Part shown: piece by piece, positions 8,986 through 17,713 of the stretch
Layout of the letters: each line of letters begins with the position of its first letter
Position numbering within the stretch: position 1 is the first letter of the stretch
Assembly (NCBI RefSeq): GCF_030680935.1
Contig: NZ_JAUXUP010000013.1
Span: forward strand, 1-49,766
DNA: 49,766 bases
Origin: Polaromonas sp.
GTDB taxonomy: Bacteria; Pseudomonadota; Gammaproteobacteria; Burkholderiales; Burkholderiaceae_C
Reading direction: 5' to 3'
Translations under genes and position numbers: made by a program
The notes under the pieces: model-generated
What the model saw: only the letters and a program-made list of their open reading frames with translations
What the model was told of the DNA's origin: nothing
Database searches by the model: none

Positions 8986-9258
8986 ATGCAAATTGACCAG
9001 TCCCCAGAACCTGGCGCACCCTGGTGGAAGTTTCCGCTGGTGTGGATGGTGATCGCAGGCCCCGCCATCGTGGTGGTGGCGGGTTTTGCCACACTCTGGC
9101 TTGCGCTGCGCGCACCCGACCCGCTGGTGGCCGGGGACTACTACCGGCGCGGGCTGGAGATCAACAAGACACTGGCCACGCAAGACAAGGCGCTCATGCC
9201 TGCGGTGCAGGGTCGCAACCATGCGGCCACGCCTGCACCCGCGCCAACCGGTCGTTGA
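8986..9258 (+). CDS. ccoH: FixH/CcoH family protein
   Basis: This 90-residue protein has one transmembrane helix near residues 20-45 and the typical FixH motif GDYYRRGLEINK after it. I placed the start at the ATG at 8986, which has a strong AAGGAGG site 5 nt upstream; the frame is open further upstream but without a ribosome site. FixH/CcoH is a single-span assembly factor that stays associated with the cbb3 complex. It is short compared with many FixH proteins, which have a longer C-terminal domain. The next gene follows after 11 bp. Confidence 0.85.
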   Translation: MQIDQSPEPGAPWWKFPLVWMVIAGPAIVVVAGFATLWLALRAPDPLVAGDYYRRGLEINKTLATQDKALMPAVQGRNHAATPAPAPTGR

Positions 9259-9269
9259 AGGAGGTCACC

Positions 9270-9548
9270 ATGCTCAAGCAAAAGTTGATGTGGGTGGCGT
9301 GGCCCGCGTTTCTGACGGCCTGTGGTCTTGAGTTGCTGGTGTTTGCGCTGATTGACCCGCAGGACCTGCATTGGTCGGGGCAGCCGCTGGGCTGGTCGCG
9401 GCAGGGTGTCTATACCGTTGCCTTTTTCGCTTTCTGGGGTATCTGCATGATTTCAAGCACGCTGACCGCGATGCTTTCCAGTTCCTCGGCAGAGCTCAGC
9501 CAGAACAGCCCGTCTGCCCCCAGCCGGAGCGACGCTGCGCCGCCCTAG
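9270..9548 (+). CDS. Small two-helix membrane protein of the cco locus
   Basis: This 92-residue protein starts at an ATG preceded by AAGGAGG. Two hydrophobic segments (about 8-28 and 45-68) are followed by a Ser/Pro-rich polar tail. The sequence ALIDPQDLHW lies between the helices. It follows ccoH by 11 bp and appears to belong to the same transcript. I do not know a characterised family for it. Its fixed place next to ccoGH suggests a part in oxidase assembly, but that is inference from position only. Confidence 0.8.
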   Translation: MLKQKLMWVAWPAFLTACGLELLVFALIDPQDLHWSGQPLGWSRQGVYTVAFFAFWGICMISSTLTAMLSSSSAELSQNSPSAPSRSDAAPP

Positions 9549-9588
9549 ACGCCCGCGGCTGCCATGGAACGGCTTGCTACACTGTCCC

Positions 9589-10683
9589 ATGCATTTTTCT
9601 CCCTCTGGCAGTCTGGACACGCCCTTTTTGCAAAGCCACCCTGGTGACGCTGGCGCTCTGCTGGCCGGCTTGCTGGATTCGGCCATGGACGGCATCATCA
9701 CGGTGGACAAGGCGCAAAGAATCGTGTTGTACAACCGCGCTGCGGAGAAGCTTTTTGGCTGGCCCCGGGACCAGGTGCTGGGTCAATCGCTGGACCGCTT
9801 GATGCCCGCACGTTTTCAGCGCGGGCATGCCGAACACATTCGCCGCTTTGCCACCACCGGGGTGACCTCCAGGCGCATGGGGGACGGCACTGTCATCTAC
9901 GGACTGCGCGCCAGCGGGGAAGAGTTTCCGATGGATGCGTCGATCTCACAGCTCGACACTGCAGACGGAAAGCTTTACACGGTGATCCTGCGGGACGTGA
10001 CCGAGCGGGTCCGGGCGCAGGAAGCGCGCAGTGCTTTTGCGGCGGCTGTCAATGCTGTGCGCGAAGAGGAGAAAACCCGGGTGGCCCGCGAGCTCCACGA
10101 TGAGCTGGCCCAGTCGCTGACCGCGTTGAAGATGGACACCATGTGGCTGCGCGATCAGGCCGGCGGTGCACCCCTTGCCGCGCATGCCAAGCTGACCGAG
10201 ATGCTGGCCATGCTGGACCACACCATTGCAGCGACGCGGCGCATAGCCGCTGACCTGCGCCCGCTGCTGCTCGATGATCTGGGTCTCGTGCCCGCGATTG
10301 AATGGCTGGTTCACACCTTCCAGCAGCGAACCGCAGTGGCATGTGCGCTGTCAGCCGACGAAGAGCTGGCGCTGCACGAGCCGTATGCCACAGCGGTGTT
10401 TCGCATCGTTCAGGAGGCGCTGGCCAATGTGGCCAAACATGCGTGCGCCTCTGAAGTCAAGGTCTCGATTGAGCGTGTGCCGGGGGGTGTCGCGCTGGCT
10501 GTGCGCGACAACGGGCGCGGGTTTGTGGCCGATGCACCGCGCCAGCCGCACTCACTGGGCCTGATGGGCCTGCGCGAAAGGGCTGCGCTCCTCAAGGGCC
10601 ATGTGGTGATCGACAGCGAGCCGGGTCGCGGCACTTGCGTCAAGGTCGACATTCCCCTGGCCGAGGGGGGCGGCGCGTCGTGA
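9589..10683 (+). CDS. PAS-domain sensor histidine kinase, NarX/DegS class
   Basis: This 364-residue kinase appears soluble. A PAS domain spans about residues 20-140 (starts LDSAMDGIITVDKAQRIVLYNRAAE, shown by its first residues LDSAMDGIITVD, with a FGWPRDQVLG motif). A HisKA_3 dimerisation domain carries the phosphorylated H170 in ARELHDELAQS. The HATPase domain has DNGRGF and GLMGLRERAALLKG. There is no transmembrane segment, so the signal is probably cytoplasmic, perhaps redox or oxygen through PAS. Its stop overlaps the GTG start of the response regulator, so the two are translationally coupled. Confidence 0.92.
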   Translation: MHFSPSGSLDTPFLQSHPGDAGALLAGLLDSAMDGIITVDKAQRIVLYNRAAEKLFGWPRDQVLGQSLDRLMPARFQRGHAEHIRRFATTGVTSRRMGDGTVIYGLRASGEEFPMDASISQLDTADGKLYTVILRDVTERVRAQEARSAFAAAVNAVREEEKTRVARELHDELAQSLTALKMDTMWLRDQAGGAPLAAHAKLTEMLAMLDHTIAATRRIAADLRPLLLDDLGLVPAIEWLVHTFQQRTAVACALSADEELALHEPYATAVFRIVQEALANVAKHACASEVKVSIERVPGGVALAVRDNGRGFVADAPRQPHSLGLMGLRERAALLKGHVVIDSEPGRGTCVKVDIPLAEGGGAS

Positions 10684-11318
10684 TCAGAATCGTGATTGCC
10701 GACGACCACGCGATTGTGCGTGAAGGGCTCAAGCGCATCGTTTCGTCGGTGGACGATATGCAGGTGACGGGAGAGGCCGCTGACGGCACCGAGGTCATGC
10801 AGCGGGTGCGAGAGTTGAGCTTTGATGTGCTCATGCTGGATTTGTCGATGCCGGGTCGCAGCGGTATGGAGCTGATCAAGCTGGTGCATGCCGAGAAACC
10901 CAAGCTGCGAATTCTGGTGCTCAGCATGCACCAGGAGCTGCAGTACGCGGTACGGGCCATCAAGTCGGGCGCCAGTGGTTATCTGACCAAGGAGAGCGCA
11001 CCCTCACTACTGGAGCAGGCGATTCGCAAGCTGGCGGGCGGTGGCGCGTTTATCAGTGCCGAGGTGGCAGAGCAGCTGGCGCTTGGCGCGATGCCCGGGG
11101 GCGAAGGTTTGCCACACGAAAGCCTCTCGAACCGGGAGTTCGAGGTGCTCCGATTGCTGGTCTCGGGGGTGTCTGTGACTGACATTGCGCTGCGCCTGAA
11201 GCTCTCTGTCAAGACGGTCAGTTCACACAAAGCCAACCTGATGCAGAAGATGGGACTGCAGAACCAGAGTGAGTTGATCCGCTACGCGCTCAAGCATGCA
11301 TTGATCGATCAACTCTGA
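10680..11318 (+). CDS. NarL/FixJ-type response regulator
   Basis: This 212-residue regulator has an N-terminal receiver domain (IVIADDHAIVREGL, phosphoacceptor D54 in LMLDLSMPG) and a C-terminal LuxR-type helix-turn-helix (LSNREFEVLRLLVSG, then KLSVKTVSSHKANLMQKM). The GTG at 10680 overlaps the kinase stop codon (GTGA), which decides the start; an upstream ATG in frame lies inside the kinase gene. It is the evident partner of the PAS kinase. A hairpin terminator lies just after its stop. Its targets cannot be read from the sequence. Confidence 0.93.
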   Translation: MIRIVIADDHAIVREGLKRIVSSVDDMQVTGEAADGTEVMQRVRELSFDVLMLDLSMPGRSGMELIKLVHAEKPKLRILVLSMHQELQYAVRAIKSGASGYLTKESAPSLLEQAIRKLAGGGAFISAEVAEQLALGAMPGGEGLPHESLSNREFEVLRLLVSGVSVTDIALRLKLSVKTVSSHKANLMQKMGLQNQSELIRYALKHALIDQL

Positions 11319-11325
11319 GGAATCC

Positions 11326-11352
11326 CGGCCAGTCGCGACCTGGCCGTTTCTC
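11326..11352 (+). terminator. Probable hairpin terminator after the regulator gene
   Basis: CGGCCAG (11326-11332) can pair with CTGGCCG (11340-11346), followed by TTTCT. It starts 8 bp after the regulator stop. The T-tract is short, so termination may be partial. Confidence 0.5.
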
Positions 11353-11466
11353 AGACAATTCCTAGTCGGCCCCAGCTTGTGCTGAGGGCGATTTTCAGCA
11401 CAGGCAGGGGTGGATTTTCGGTTTCTGCCGATGGCTGCAATGCAGCGCTGCCGCCACAGTAGGGGC

Positions 11467-11859
11467 ATGGCTGAAACACTTCCCTGTATTGTCAAAGTTT
11501 TCCTTGCTGAAGACTCCGTCCTGATCCGCGATCGGGTCACCGGCCTGTTGCAGGCGGGCGGCATGGCGGTTGTTGGCTTCGCCCAAACCCCGCAGGCTGC
11601 CATCGACGGCATCCTCGCCGCCCATCCCTGTGTGGTCGTGCTCGACGTGCAACTGGAAGGTGGCTCTGGCTGGGAGGTGCTGCGCACTGTGCGGCGTACG
11701 GCGCCTGACATTGCTTTCGTGGTGTTCAGCGGCAACTCGGATCCAGCCTATCGCAAGCTCTATCTTGGCGCGGGGGCCGAGACCTTCCTCGACAAGAGCA
11801 CGCAATTCGATCAGCTTGTGCAAGCTGTCACAAAAGCAGCGAACCATGCGCAGGTCTGA
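11467..11859 (+). CDS. Single-domain response regulator (receiver only)
   Basis: This 130-residue protein is only a receiver domain. It has the acidic pair in VFLAEDSVLIRDRV, the phosphoacceptor D60 in VVLDVQLEGGSG and the conserved lysine K110 in FLDKS. There is no output domain. It stands alone between the two-component pair and fnr, with no kinase directly attached, so its partner is unknown; the PAS kinase about 0.8 kb upstream is one candidate. A similar stand-alone receiver lies at 42702-43145. I chose the ATG at 11467 because homology begins there. Confidence 0.88.
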   Translation: MAETLPCIVKVFLAEDSVLIRDRVTGLLQAGGMAVVGFAQTPQAAIDGILAAHPCVVVLDVQLEGGSGWEVLRTVRRTAPDIAFVVFSGNSDPAYRKLYLGAGAETFLDKSTQFDQLVQAVTKAANHAQV

Positions 11860-12103
11860 TTCAGTTGCCCTGAAAACCCCGGCGACGGCGTCTTCGCTGA
11901 CACCGGGTTTCGTCATTGCCTGTCGCAGGTTCTGCGGTCTGCCGCGGGCCTGGGTGCTCTGGCGCACAGACGGCCTCGGGCATCGGGCGCACCGTGGAAC
12001 AGACGCTGTTTTTGCGGTCTCCCGTCCGGCTTCGTACCGGCTTTAACCCGGGCTTGATCCCATTCTCCACCTTCATATCCGCCAATCCTCAAAGGAACAC
12101 ACC

Positions 12104-12892
12104 ATGTCCTCAGCCGCTCTGGAAGCCACCGTTTCTCCTGTCCGGGTGTTGGCCCGCCAACCTGACGGCAACAGCTCGGCGATAACACCTCTGGTGACGC
12201 ACTGCTCCAACTGCCACCTGCGTGACCTCTGTCTGCCCTGCGGGATGACAGGCGGCGATGTCGAGCGCCTGGACAGCCTGATGTTCGGCCGTCGCAGGGT
12301 GCTGGCCGGTCAGACACTGTACCGGGAGGGTGACGGCTTCCAGTTCATCTATGCTGTGCGTAGCGGAACCTTCAAGTCCAGCCTGATGTTGAGCGACGGA
12401 CGCGAACAGGTCAGCGGCTTTTACATGGCAGGCGAGCTGATGGGGCTGGACGGCGTGGCCCACGGCGCCCATGCCAGCAGCACCACGGCGCTGGAAGATG
12501 CTGAAATCTGTGCCATTCCCTATGCCCATTTTGCGTCGGTGGCGGCCAGCAGTTCCGGCATGCAGCATGTGGTCAGCCGCCTGATGAGCCGTGAAATTGT
12601 GCGCGAACACAGTCTCATGGTGTTGCTTGGCAGCATGAACGCAGAAGAGCGGCTGGCTGCATTTTTGCTGAACTTGTCGCAGCGCCTCAAGGCGCGCGGC
12701 TATTCGGCCAGTGAATTTCATCTGCGCATGTCGCGCGCAGAAATTGGCAGCTATCTGGGCATGACGCTGGAGACGGTCAGCCGGACCTTCTCGGCCTTTC
12801 AGCAGCAACGCCTGCTGGAGGTGGACAAACGTCACATCCGCATCACCGATCTGGACGGCCTGACCCGCGCCTTCGATACGCGCGTGCATTGA
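12104..12892 (+). CDS. fnr: FNR-type oxygen-sensing transcription regulator (copy 1)
   Basis: This 262-residue Crp/Fnr family regulator carries the FNR iron-sulfur ligand set C34-x2-C37-x5-C43 near the N-terminus and C136 in the sensor domain, so it should hold an oxygen-labile [4Fe-4S] cluster. The cyclic-nucleotide-like domain spans about 50-170. The C-terminal helix-turn-helix contains the recognition helix LETVSRTFS, with the E-x2-S-R residues that read TTGAT half-sites. AAGGA precedes its ATG. It is a paralog of the gene at 30100-30891, with the same cysteine positions. I see no FNR box directly before it. cbpA follows 13 bp downstream. Confidence 0.93.
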   Translation: MSSAALEATVSPVRVLARQPDGNSSAITPLVTHCSNCHLRDLCLPCGMTGGDVERLDSLMFGRRRVLAGQTLYREGDGFQFIYAVRSGTFKSSLMLSDGREQVSGFYMAGELMGLDGVAHGAHASSTTALEDAEICAIPYAHFASVAASSSGMQHVVSRLMSREIVREHSLMVLLGSMNAEERLAAFLLNLSQRLKARGYSASEFHLRMSRAEIGSYLGMTLETVSRTFSAFQQQRLLEVDKRHIRITDLDGLTRAFDTRVH

Positions 12893-12905
12893 AGGCCCTG
12901 GTGCG

Positions 12906-13835
12906 ATGAAGTACAAGGACTACTACGCCGCGCTGGGCGTGCCGCACGACGCCAATACCGATGAGATCAAAAAGGCCTATCGCAAGCTCGCGCGTCAGCA
13001 CCATCCCGATATGTCCAGGGCGCCAGACGCCGAAGCCCGTTTCAAGGAAGTGGCAGAGGCCTATGCGACGCTGAAGGATTCCGAAAAGCGCGCAGCCTAC
13101 GATGATCTCGGCCGTCGGCCTGCCGGCGAAGAGTTCGCACCGCCGCCGCAGTGGCGTCAGGCGCATACATCGACCGGGCAGATGTTCGACGAGATGGACC
13201 TTTCCGATCTGTTGGCAGCCATGGGGCGGGGCCAGCGGGGCGGGCAGCAAGGCCCTGTTGCCATGCATGGCCGGGACTACGATAGCTCGGTACAGATCAG
13301 CCTGGAAGACGCGCATCGGGGTAGCCGCATCACCCTGAATCTTGCTCGCGAAGGTGGAGAGTCCGTTCTGGAGGTGACCGTTCCGGTTGGCGTGCAGGAC
13401 GGTCAGAAACTGCGGCTGCGCGGAAAAGGCGGCAAGGGGCTGAGCGGCGGAGTCGATGGGGACATCTACCTGCACATCGCCCTCAAACCCCATCCGGTGT
13501 TTCGAGCCGATCACCACGATCTGTATTTCGATCTGGCGCTGACCCCCTGGGAAGCAGCGCTGGGCGCGGAGGTGGAGGTGCCGACGCTGGACGGACCGGT
13601 GCTGTTGACGGTACCACCGGGGTCCCGCTCAGGCCGCAAGTTGCGGCTTCGTGGCCGGGGGCTGGCCAAGGGGCAGGGCGTCGCTGGGGATCTGTACGCG
13701 GTGGTAAGCATCGACGTCCCGGCCACACTGACCGAACGTGAGCGTGAGTTGTTTGAAGAGCTTGCGCGTACCTCGCGCTTTCACCCACGGCCCTCGAACC
13801 AGGAGAAAGAGCATGAAAACACCGCAGCAAGCTGA
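12906..13835 (+). CDS. cbpA: DnaJ-family co-chaperone, CbpA type
   Basis: This 309-residue J-protein has an N-terminal J domain (residues 4-70) with the HPD triad at 33-35, a glycine/proline linker, and two C-terminal substrate-binding domains (the second marked by [16 protein letters not shown]). It lacks the DnaJ zinc finger, which places it with CbpA/type II J-proteins. It stimulates DnaK and helps with stress-time protein quality control. Its 3' end overlaps the cbpM start by 23 bp, and it begins 13 bp after fnr, so the three genes may be co-transcribed. Confidence 0.93.
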   Translation: MKYKDYYAALGVPHDANTDEIKKAYRKLARQHHPDMSRAPDAEARFKEVAEAYATLKDSEKRAAYDDLGRRPAGEEFAPPPQWRQAHTSTGQMFDEMDLSDLLAAMGRGQRGGQQGPVAMHGRDYDSSVQISLEDAHRGSRITLNLAREGGESVLEVTVPVGVQDGQKLRLRGKGGKGLSGGVDGDIYLHIALKPHPVFRADHHDLYFDLALTPWEAALGAEVEVPTLDGPVLLTVPPGSRSGRKLRLRGRGLAKGQGVAGDLYAVVSIDVPATLTERERELFEELARTSRFHPRPSNQEKEHENTAAS

Positions 13836-14181
13836 ATGGATGTGGCTTGACGAGCACAACACCGTGACTCTGACCGAGTTGTCCCGGTTTTGCGCCATGA
13901 CTGCCGCTGAGGTGGATGAACTGGTCGAATACGGCGCCTTGTTGCCGCTGGAGCAGGGCCGCGAGGAGCTTGTCTTCAGTGCCCAGTGCATCACGCCCCT
14001 GCGCGCCGCCGGGAAGCTGCGGCTTGACTTTGACCTGGACCTGTTTTCGGTGGCGATGCTGCTGGGGTATCTGAACCGCATTGAGGCGCTGGAGCGTCAG
14101 GTGCACTCCCTGCAGGCTCACCTGCCTTCGCAGGGGAACTTCGCCACTCAGGATGCGCCTCATCTGCCGCACGCGCCGTAG
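13813..14181 (+). CDS. cbpM: Chaperone modulator CbpM-like, MerR-type fold
   Basis: This 122-residue protein starts at the ATG at 13813, inside the end of cbpA, with AGGAGAAAGA upstream. The first half ([26 protein letters not shown]) resembles the MerR-like helix-turn-helix of CbpM. The middle has [23 protein letters not shown], a helix typical of the family (listed here in part: [16 protein letters not shown]). CbpM binds the J domain of CbpA and inhibits it. The overlapping arrangement with cbpA is the usual one. Confidence 0.88.
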   Translation: MKTPQQAEWMWLDEHNTVTLTELSRFCAMTAAEVDELVEYGALLPLEQGREELVFSAQCITPLRAAGKLRLDFDLDLFSVAMLLGYLNRIEALERQVHSLQAHLPSQGNFATQDAPHLPHAP

Positions 14182-14316
14182 TCAACTTATTGAGCCTTGC
14201 ACAAGACATGGCAGGCAGGTTTTCAGCATTGCCCCTTGACTTGGCCTGTCCCGAGCCCTACGCGGGGCCGCTCTGAACGGGCCAGTGTCATTGTGAGCGC
14301 GGTGCTGCCAGCACGA

Positions 14317-16038
14317 TCAGCCCGGCCGCAACGCCGCGCTGTTCGTTTGACTGGCGTATTCAAACGCCTCGTGGACACTGAGAAACACGCGCTGCTGCAT
14401 CCGCTGGCCCAGCTCTGTGGGGCGCAGGCGGTCCATGACCGGGCCCTTGACTTCAGCCAGCATGAACTCAATGCCTCGTGCAGCCAGACTTCGCTCCAGC
14501 TGGGTCAGCACGCCCAGGGCGGTGGTGTCGATCTGGTTGACAGCCGAGCAGATCAGCAGTACACGCCGCACAGTGGCATCCTGACTCAGCAGTGCCTCAA
14601 CCCGGTCTTCGAGCACAGTCGCATTCGCAAAAAACAGGCTCTCGTCGACCCGCAGGGCCAGCAGGCCGGGGACCGTCTGCACGGCGTGCCGTGCCACGTT
14701 GCGAAAGTGTTCAGTGTCCGGCACCCGCCCGACCACCGCCATGTGCGGGTGGCTGCTGCGCCAGACCAGCACCCCCAGCGACAACACCACGCCGGTCAAA
14801 ATCCCCACTTCAACCCCCAACGCCACCACCCCCAGCGCGGTGGCGACCAGCGACAGGGCATCTGCGCGGTCGTAGTGCCAGGCTTCCTTGAGCGTCTGCA
14901 GGTCGATCAGCGAGGTCACAGCCACAATGATGGTGGCCGCCAGCACCGCATGCGGCAAGTAATAGAAGAGGCCGGTCAGCGTGGCGATCACCAGCGCCAT
15001 CAGCGCGGCCGAAATCACGCCGGCCAGCGGCGTGTGGGCGCCAGCAGCGAAGTTCACCACAGAGCGCGCGAAGCCGCCGGTCACCGGGTAACCGCCCGAC
15101 AAGGCACTGGCCACGTTGGCGGCGCCCAGGCCCAGCAGTTCGCGGTTCGGCTGGATGCGCTGCTGGCGCTTGAGTGCCAGCGACTGCGCCACCGACACAC
15201 TCTCCACAAAACCGATCAGTGTGATCAGCAGGGCAGGCAGCCAGAGCTGGCCCAGGGTCGACATGCCGGGCAGTGACAGATTCAATTGGGGCAATCCTTG
15301 CGGAATATTTCCGACGACGCTGACACCGGCGGTCTCGTTGAGCTTGAACATGGCGACCACGGCAGTGGAGGCGATCACGGCCACCATAGGCGCAAGCTTG
15401 GTCATCAGATCGGCAGCTTTGGCAGGCACCCCCAGCCTGGTCAGCACCTGGGCCAGGTAGCGGCGGGCCAGTAGCAGAAAAAGCAGGCTGGCCCCACCGA
15501 TGGTCAGCGTGACCGGTTGGGTCTGTGGCAGGGCCTTGACCAGGCCGGTCAGGGTCTCCAGCACGTCCGAGCCGGCCACCTTGACGCCGAAAATGTACTT
15601 GAGCTGACCCACGGCGATCAGCACGGCAGAGCCGGTGATAAAACCGCCGATGACCGGGTGGCTGAGAAAATACGCCAGAAACCCCAGTCGCAAGGCGCCA
15701 AAAGCCAGCAGCATGACCCCCGAAATCAGCGACAACTGGACAGCCAGTGTGACGTATTCAGCCGACCCGGCGGCGGCCAGCGGTTGCAGGGCGCTGGCGG
15801 TCATGAGAGACGCCACTGCTACCGGACCCACCGCCAGCGTCATGCTGGACCCCAGCAATGCGTAGGCGACGATGGGCAGGATGCTGGCATACAGACCCAC
15901 TTCGGGTGGCAACCCGGCCAGCAGGGCATAAGCCAGACTCTGTGGAATCAGCATCACCGTGACAATCAGGCCGGCGGTCAAGTCGCCGGCCAGCCATGAC
16001 GGACGATAGGCCCGAAGCCATGCCGGTAACCAGGTCAT
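14317..16038 (-). CDS. SulP/SLC26 family anion transporter with STAS domain
   Basis: This 573-residue protein has about 12-14 transmembrane helices in the first 430 residues. The SulP signature region is near the N-terminus (DLTAGLIVTVMLIPQSLAYA and GLYASILPIVAYALLGSS). A cytoplasmic STAS domain follows (about 450-560, with QIDTTALGVL at the usual regulatory loop, threonine where serine is common). Family members carry sulfate, bicarbonate or dicarboxylates. It lies 52 bp downstream of the YeeE-DUF442 gene on the same strand and may be the last gene of the repressor-led sulfur operon, which makes sulfate or another oxyanion a reasonable guess. The substrate is not shown by the sequence. Confidence 0.9.
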   Translation of the reverse strand: MTWLPAWLRAYRPSWLAGDLTAGLIVTVMLIPQSLAYALLAGLPPEVGLYASILPIVAYALLGSSMTLAVGPVAVASLMTASALQPLAAAGSAEYVTLAVQLSLISGVMLLAFGALRLGFLAYFLSHPVIGGFITGSAVLIAVGQLKYIFGVKVAGSDVLETLTGLVKALPQTQPVTLTIGGASLLFLLLARRYLAQVLTRLGVPAKAADLMTKLAPMVAVIASTAVVAMFKLNETAGVSVVGNIPQGLPQLNLSLPGMSTLGQLWLPALLITLIGFVESVSVAQSLALKRQQRIQPNRELLGLGAANVASALSGGYPVTGGFARSVVNFAAGAHTPLAGVISAALMALVIATLTGLFYYLPHAVLAATIIVAVTSLIDLQTLKEAWHYDRADALSLVATALGVVALGVEVGILTGVVLSLGVLVWRSSHPHMAVVGRVPDTEHFRNVARHAVQTVPGLLALRVDESLFFANATVLEDRVEALLSQDATVRRVLLICSAVNQIDTTALGVLTQLERSLAARGIEFMLAEVKGPVMDRLRPTELGQRMQQRVFLSVHEAFEYASQTNSAALRPG

Positions 16039-16090
16039 GGGCAGTTCTTTTTCATGGGCGTTTGGAACGGGGTTGCGCTGCGGCGGGGCT

Positions 16091-16891
16091 TTAGCTGGCC
16101 ACCTCAGCCAGCTTGTAAAGCTGGGCCGAGCGGGTGCCCGAGCGGCAGAAGGCCAGCACGGGTGCAGGCGCGGTGGCCAGCGCTTCGCGCATGGCCAACG
16201 CCTGGGCCGGTGTGATGGCGCCCGCGACCACCGGCAGATAGACGTAGTGCAGACCTGCCGCCAGCGCAGCCTGCTCCATGTCGCTGCTCAGCGCCTGCGT
16301 GCTGCCACCTTCACCGTCCGGCCGGTTGTTGATCAGGGTTGCGAAGCCCTGCTCGGCGACAGCGGTGACGTCGTGGGCCGTGAGTTGCCCGGCAACCGAG
16401 AATGCGCTGCTCACCTGACGAATGGCCGGCAGGGTGCGGGCCTTCGGCTTCGTTGGCGTTTTCGCTCCCGCGCCCTGCATGCGCCGTTCGCTCCATTCAA
16501 AAATGACCATGCCTGCCAGCATGGCCAGTACAAAGACGGCCGCCTTGGGCTGGCCACTGCCGAGCGAAACAATGGCCGGACCGGGACAAAAGCCGGCCAG
16601 CCCCCAGCCCGCGCCGAACAGCAGGCTGCCAGCCAGCAGGCGCTTGTCAATGTCACGTGAGTTGGGCAGGTGCAAGGCGCCACCCAGAAATGTAGTGGTG
16701 CGTTTTTTGGCCAGCGCAAACGCAAACACGCCGACCAGAATGGCGCCGCCCATCACCAGTGCCAGCGAAGGGTCCCAGGCGCCAGCCAGATCCAGAAAGC
16801 CGATGACCTTGCCGGGGTCTGTCATGCCGGAGAGGATGAGGCCGATGCCGAAAAGCAGCCCGACCGCGAATTCAGAGATGCGATGTTTCAT
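16091..16891 (-). CDS. YeeE/YedE-family transporter fused to DUF442 phosphatase-like domain
   Basis: This 266-residue protein joins two parts. Residues 1 to about 140 form a YeeE/YedE (SulT-type) membrane half with four helices and the conserved GAGWGLAGFCPGPAIVSLG segment (partner of the upstream gene). A basic linker of about 15 residues follows. Residues about 155-266 are a DUF442 (Blh N-domain) phosphatase/rhodanese-like fold, starting with the QVSSAFSVAGQL pattern and containing the loop C249-R-S-G-T-R. I chose the ATG at 16891, where the transporter half begins; the frame is open to 17065 without support. In BigR-type operons of other bacteria DUF442 is usually fused to the persulfide dioxygenase instead. 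Here the dioxygenase is a separate divergent gene. Confidence 0.88.
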   Translation of the reverse strand: MKHRISEFAVGLLFGIGLILSGMTDPGKVIGFLDLAGAWDPSLALVMGGAILVGVFAFALAKKRTTTFLGGALHLPNSRDIDKRLLAGSLLFGAGWGLAGFCPGPAIVSLGSGQPKAAVFVLAMLAGMVIFEWSERRMQGAGAKTPTKPKARTLPAIRQVSSAFSVAGQLTAHDVTAVAEQGFATLINNRPDGEGGSTQALSSDMEQAALAAGLHYVYLPVVAGAITPAQALAMREALATAPAPVLAFCRSGTRSAQLYKLAEVAS

Positions 16892-16913
16892 GATTATTCC
16901 TTGTAGCCAGGAC

Positions 16914-17348
16914 TCAACCGGCCAGCGCGTGGCGCGCCAGATAAACGGTGACAAAACCTGCACCCATGAAGGCCAGCGTGGCCACCAAAGAGCGCGGTGA
17001 CAGGCGCGACAGACCGCAGACCCCGTGCCCGCTGGTGCAACCCGAGCCGAAGCGCGTGCCCACACCCACCAGCAGCCCTGCGATGATCAGCGTGGCCCAG
17101 CTGGCGTCTATGCGCACGGCAACGGGCCCTGCCAGCAGCAGATAGAGCAGGGGCGCCACCAGCATGCCCAGTACGAAAGACAGGCGCCAGCCCACGTCGC
17201 CCGATTGGGGACGCAACAGGCCGCCGATGATGCCGCTGATGCCCAGGATGCGCCCGTTCACCAGAATGAACATGGCCGAGGCCAGACCCAGCAGAATGCC
17301 ACCGGCCAGCGAGGCCCAGGGCGTGAAGTTGTTCCAGTCAATGGTCAT
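16914..17348 (-). CDS. YeeE/YedE-family membrane transporter
   Basis: This 144-residue membrane protein has about four helices and the conserved pore motif [15 protein letters not shown], typical of the YeeE/YedE family that moves thiosulfate or other reduced sulfur species. I chose the ATG at 17348, which has GAAAGAG just upstream. That start overlaps the stop of the ArsR gene (ATGA), so the two are coupled. The downstream gene supplies the second half-transporter. With the repressor and divergent dioxygenase it matches the pmpA/pmpB part of BigR-regulated sulfide detoxification loci. Confidence 0.9.
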   Translation of the reverse strand: MTIDWNNFTPWASLAGGILLGLASAMFILVNGRILGISGIIGGLLRPQSGDVGWRLSFVLGMLVAPLLYLLLAGPVAVRIDASWATLIIAGLLVGVGTRFGSGCTSGHGVCGLSRLSPRSLVATLAFMGAGFVTVYLARHALAG

Positions 17349-17677
17349 TTCTCTTTCCTTTTTGAGGTATTGCAAAACTGCTCATACAAGACATTCATCA
17401 CGGCCAGCGCCTGGGGGCTGTCGATCTGGTAGTAGATATTTTTGCTTTCGCGGCGGGTACTGACCAGGCCTTCATCACGCAGTACACCCAGCTGCTGCGA
17501 CAGGGTGGGCTGCACGATACCGACCATCGCTTCCAGCTCGCCGACCCGCTGCTCCCCCTGCGCCAGCTGGCAAAGCAGTAGCAGCCGTGCCGGGTTGGAC
17601 AGCACCTTCATCAGGCGACTGGCTTCTTCAGCCGAACTGCGCAGCATATCGATGTCCATGGTGGTTTCTGCCTGCAT
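17345..17677 (-). CDS. bigR: ArsR-family persulfide-sensing repressor, BigR/SqrR-like
   Basis: This 110-residue winged-helix repressor has the ArsR core LMKVLSNPARLLLLCQL and the recognition region VGIVQPTLSQQLGVLRDEGLV. Cysteines C36 and C102 are 66 residues apart, the same spacing as the thiol pair that forms a polysulfide bond in BigR/SqrR sensors. Classic metal-site ligands of ArsR (ELCVCDL) are absent. I chose the ATG at 17677; the TTG at 17704 would lie only 3 nt after the predicted transcript start. It leads the leftward operon, shares a control region with the persulfide dioxygenase gene and probably represses both. The symbol is given by similarity of features and locus. Confidence 0.88.
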   Translation of the reverse strand: MQAETTMDIDMLRSSAEEASRLMKVLSNPARLLLLCQLAQGEQRVGELEAMVGIVQPTLSQQLGVLRDEGLVSTRRESKNIYYQIDSPQALAVMNVLYEQFCNTSKRKEK

Positions 17678-17713
17678 GGTGAGAGTGTTCCGTTGTTGAT
17701 TCAAGACAATGTC

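Noticed and set aside
11860..12103. The 244-bp gap before fnr copy 1 as a small gene or FNR-controlled promoter
   Set aside because: Frames there look like shadows, and the only TTGAT (near 12054) lacks a second half-site at the correct spacing.
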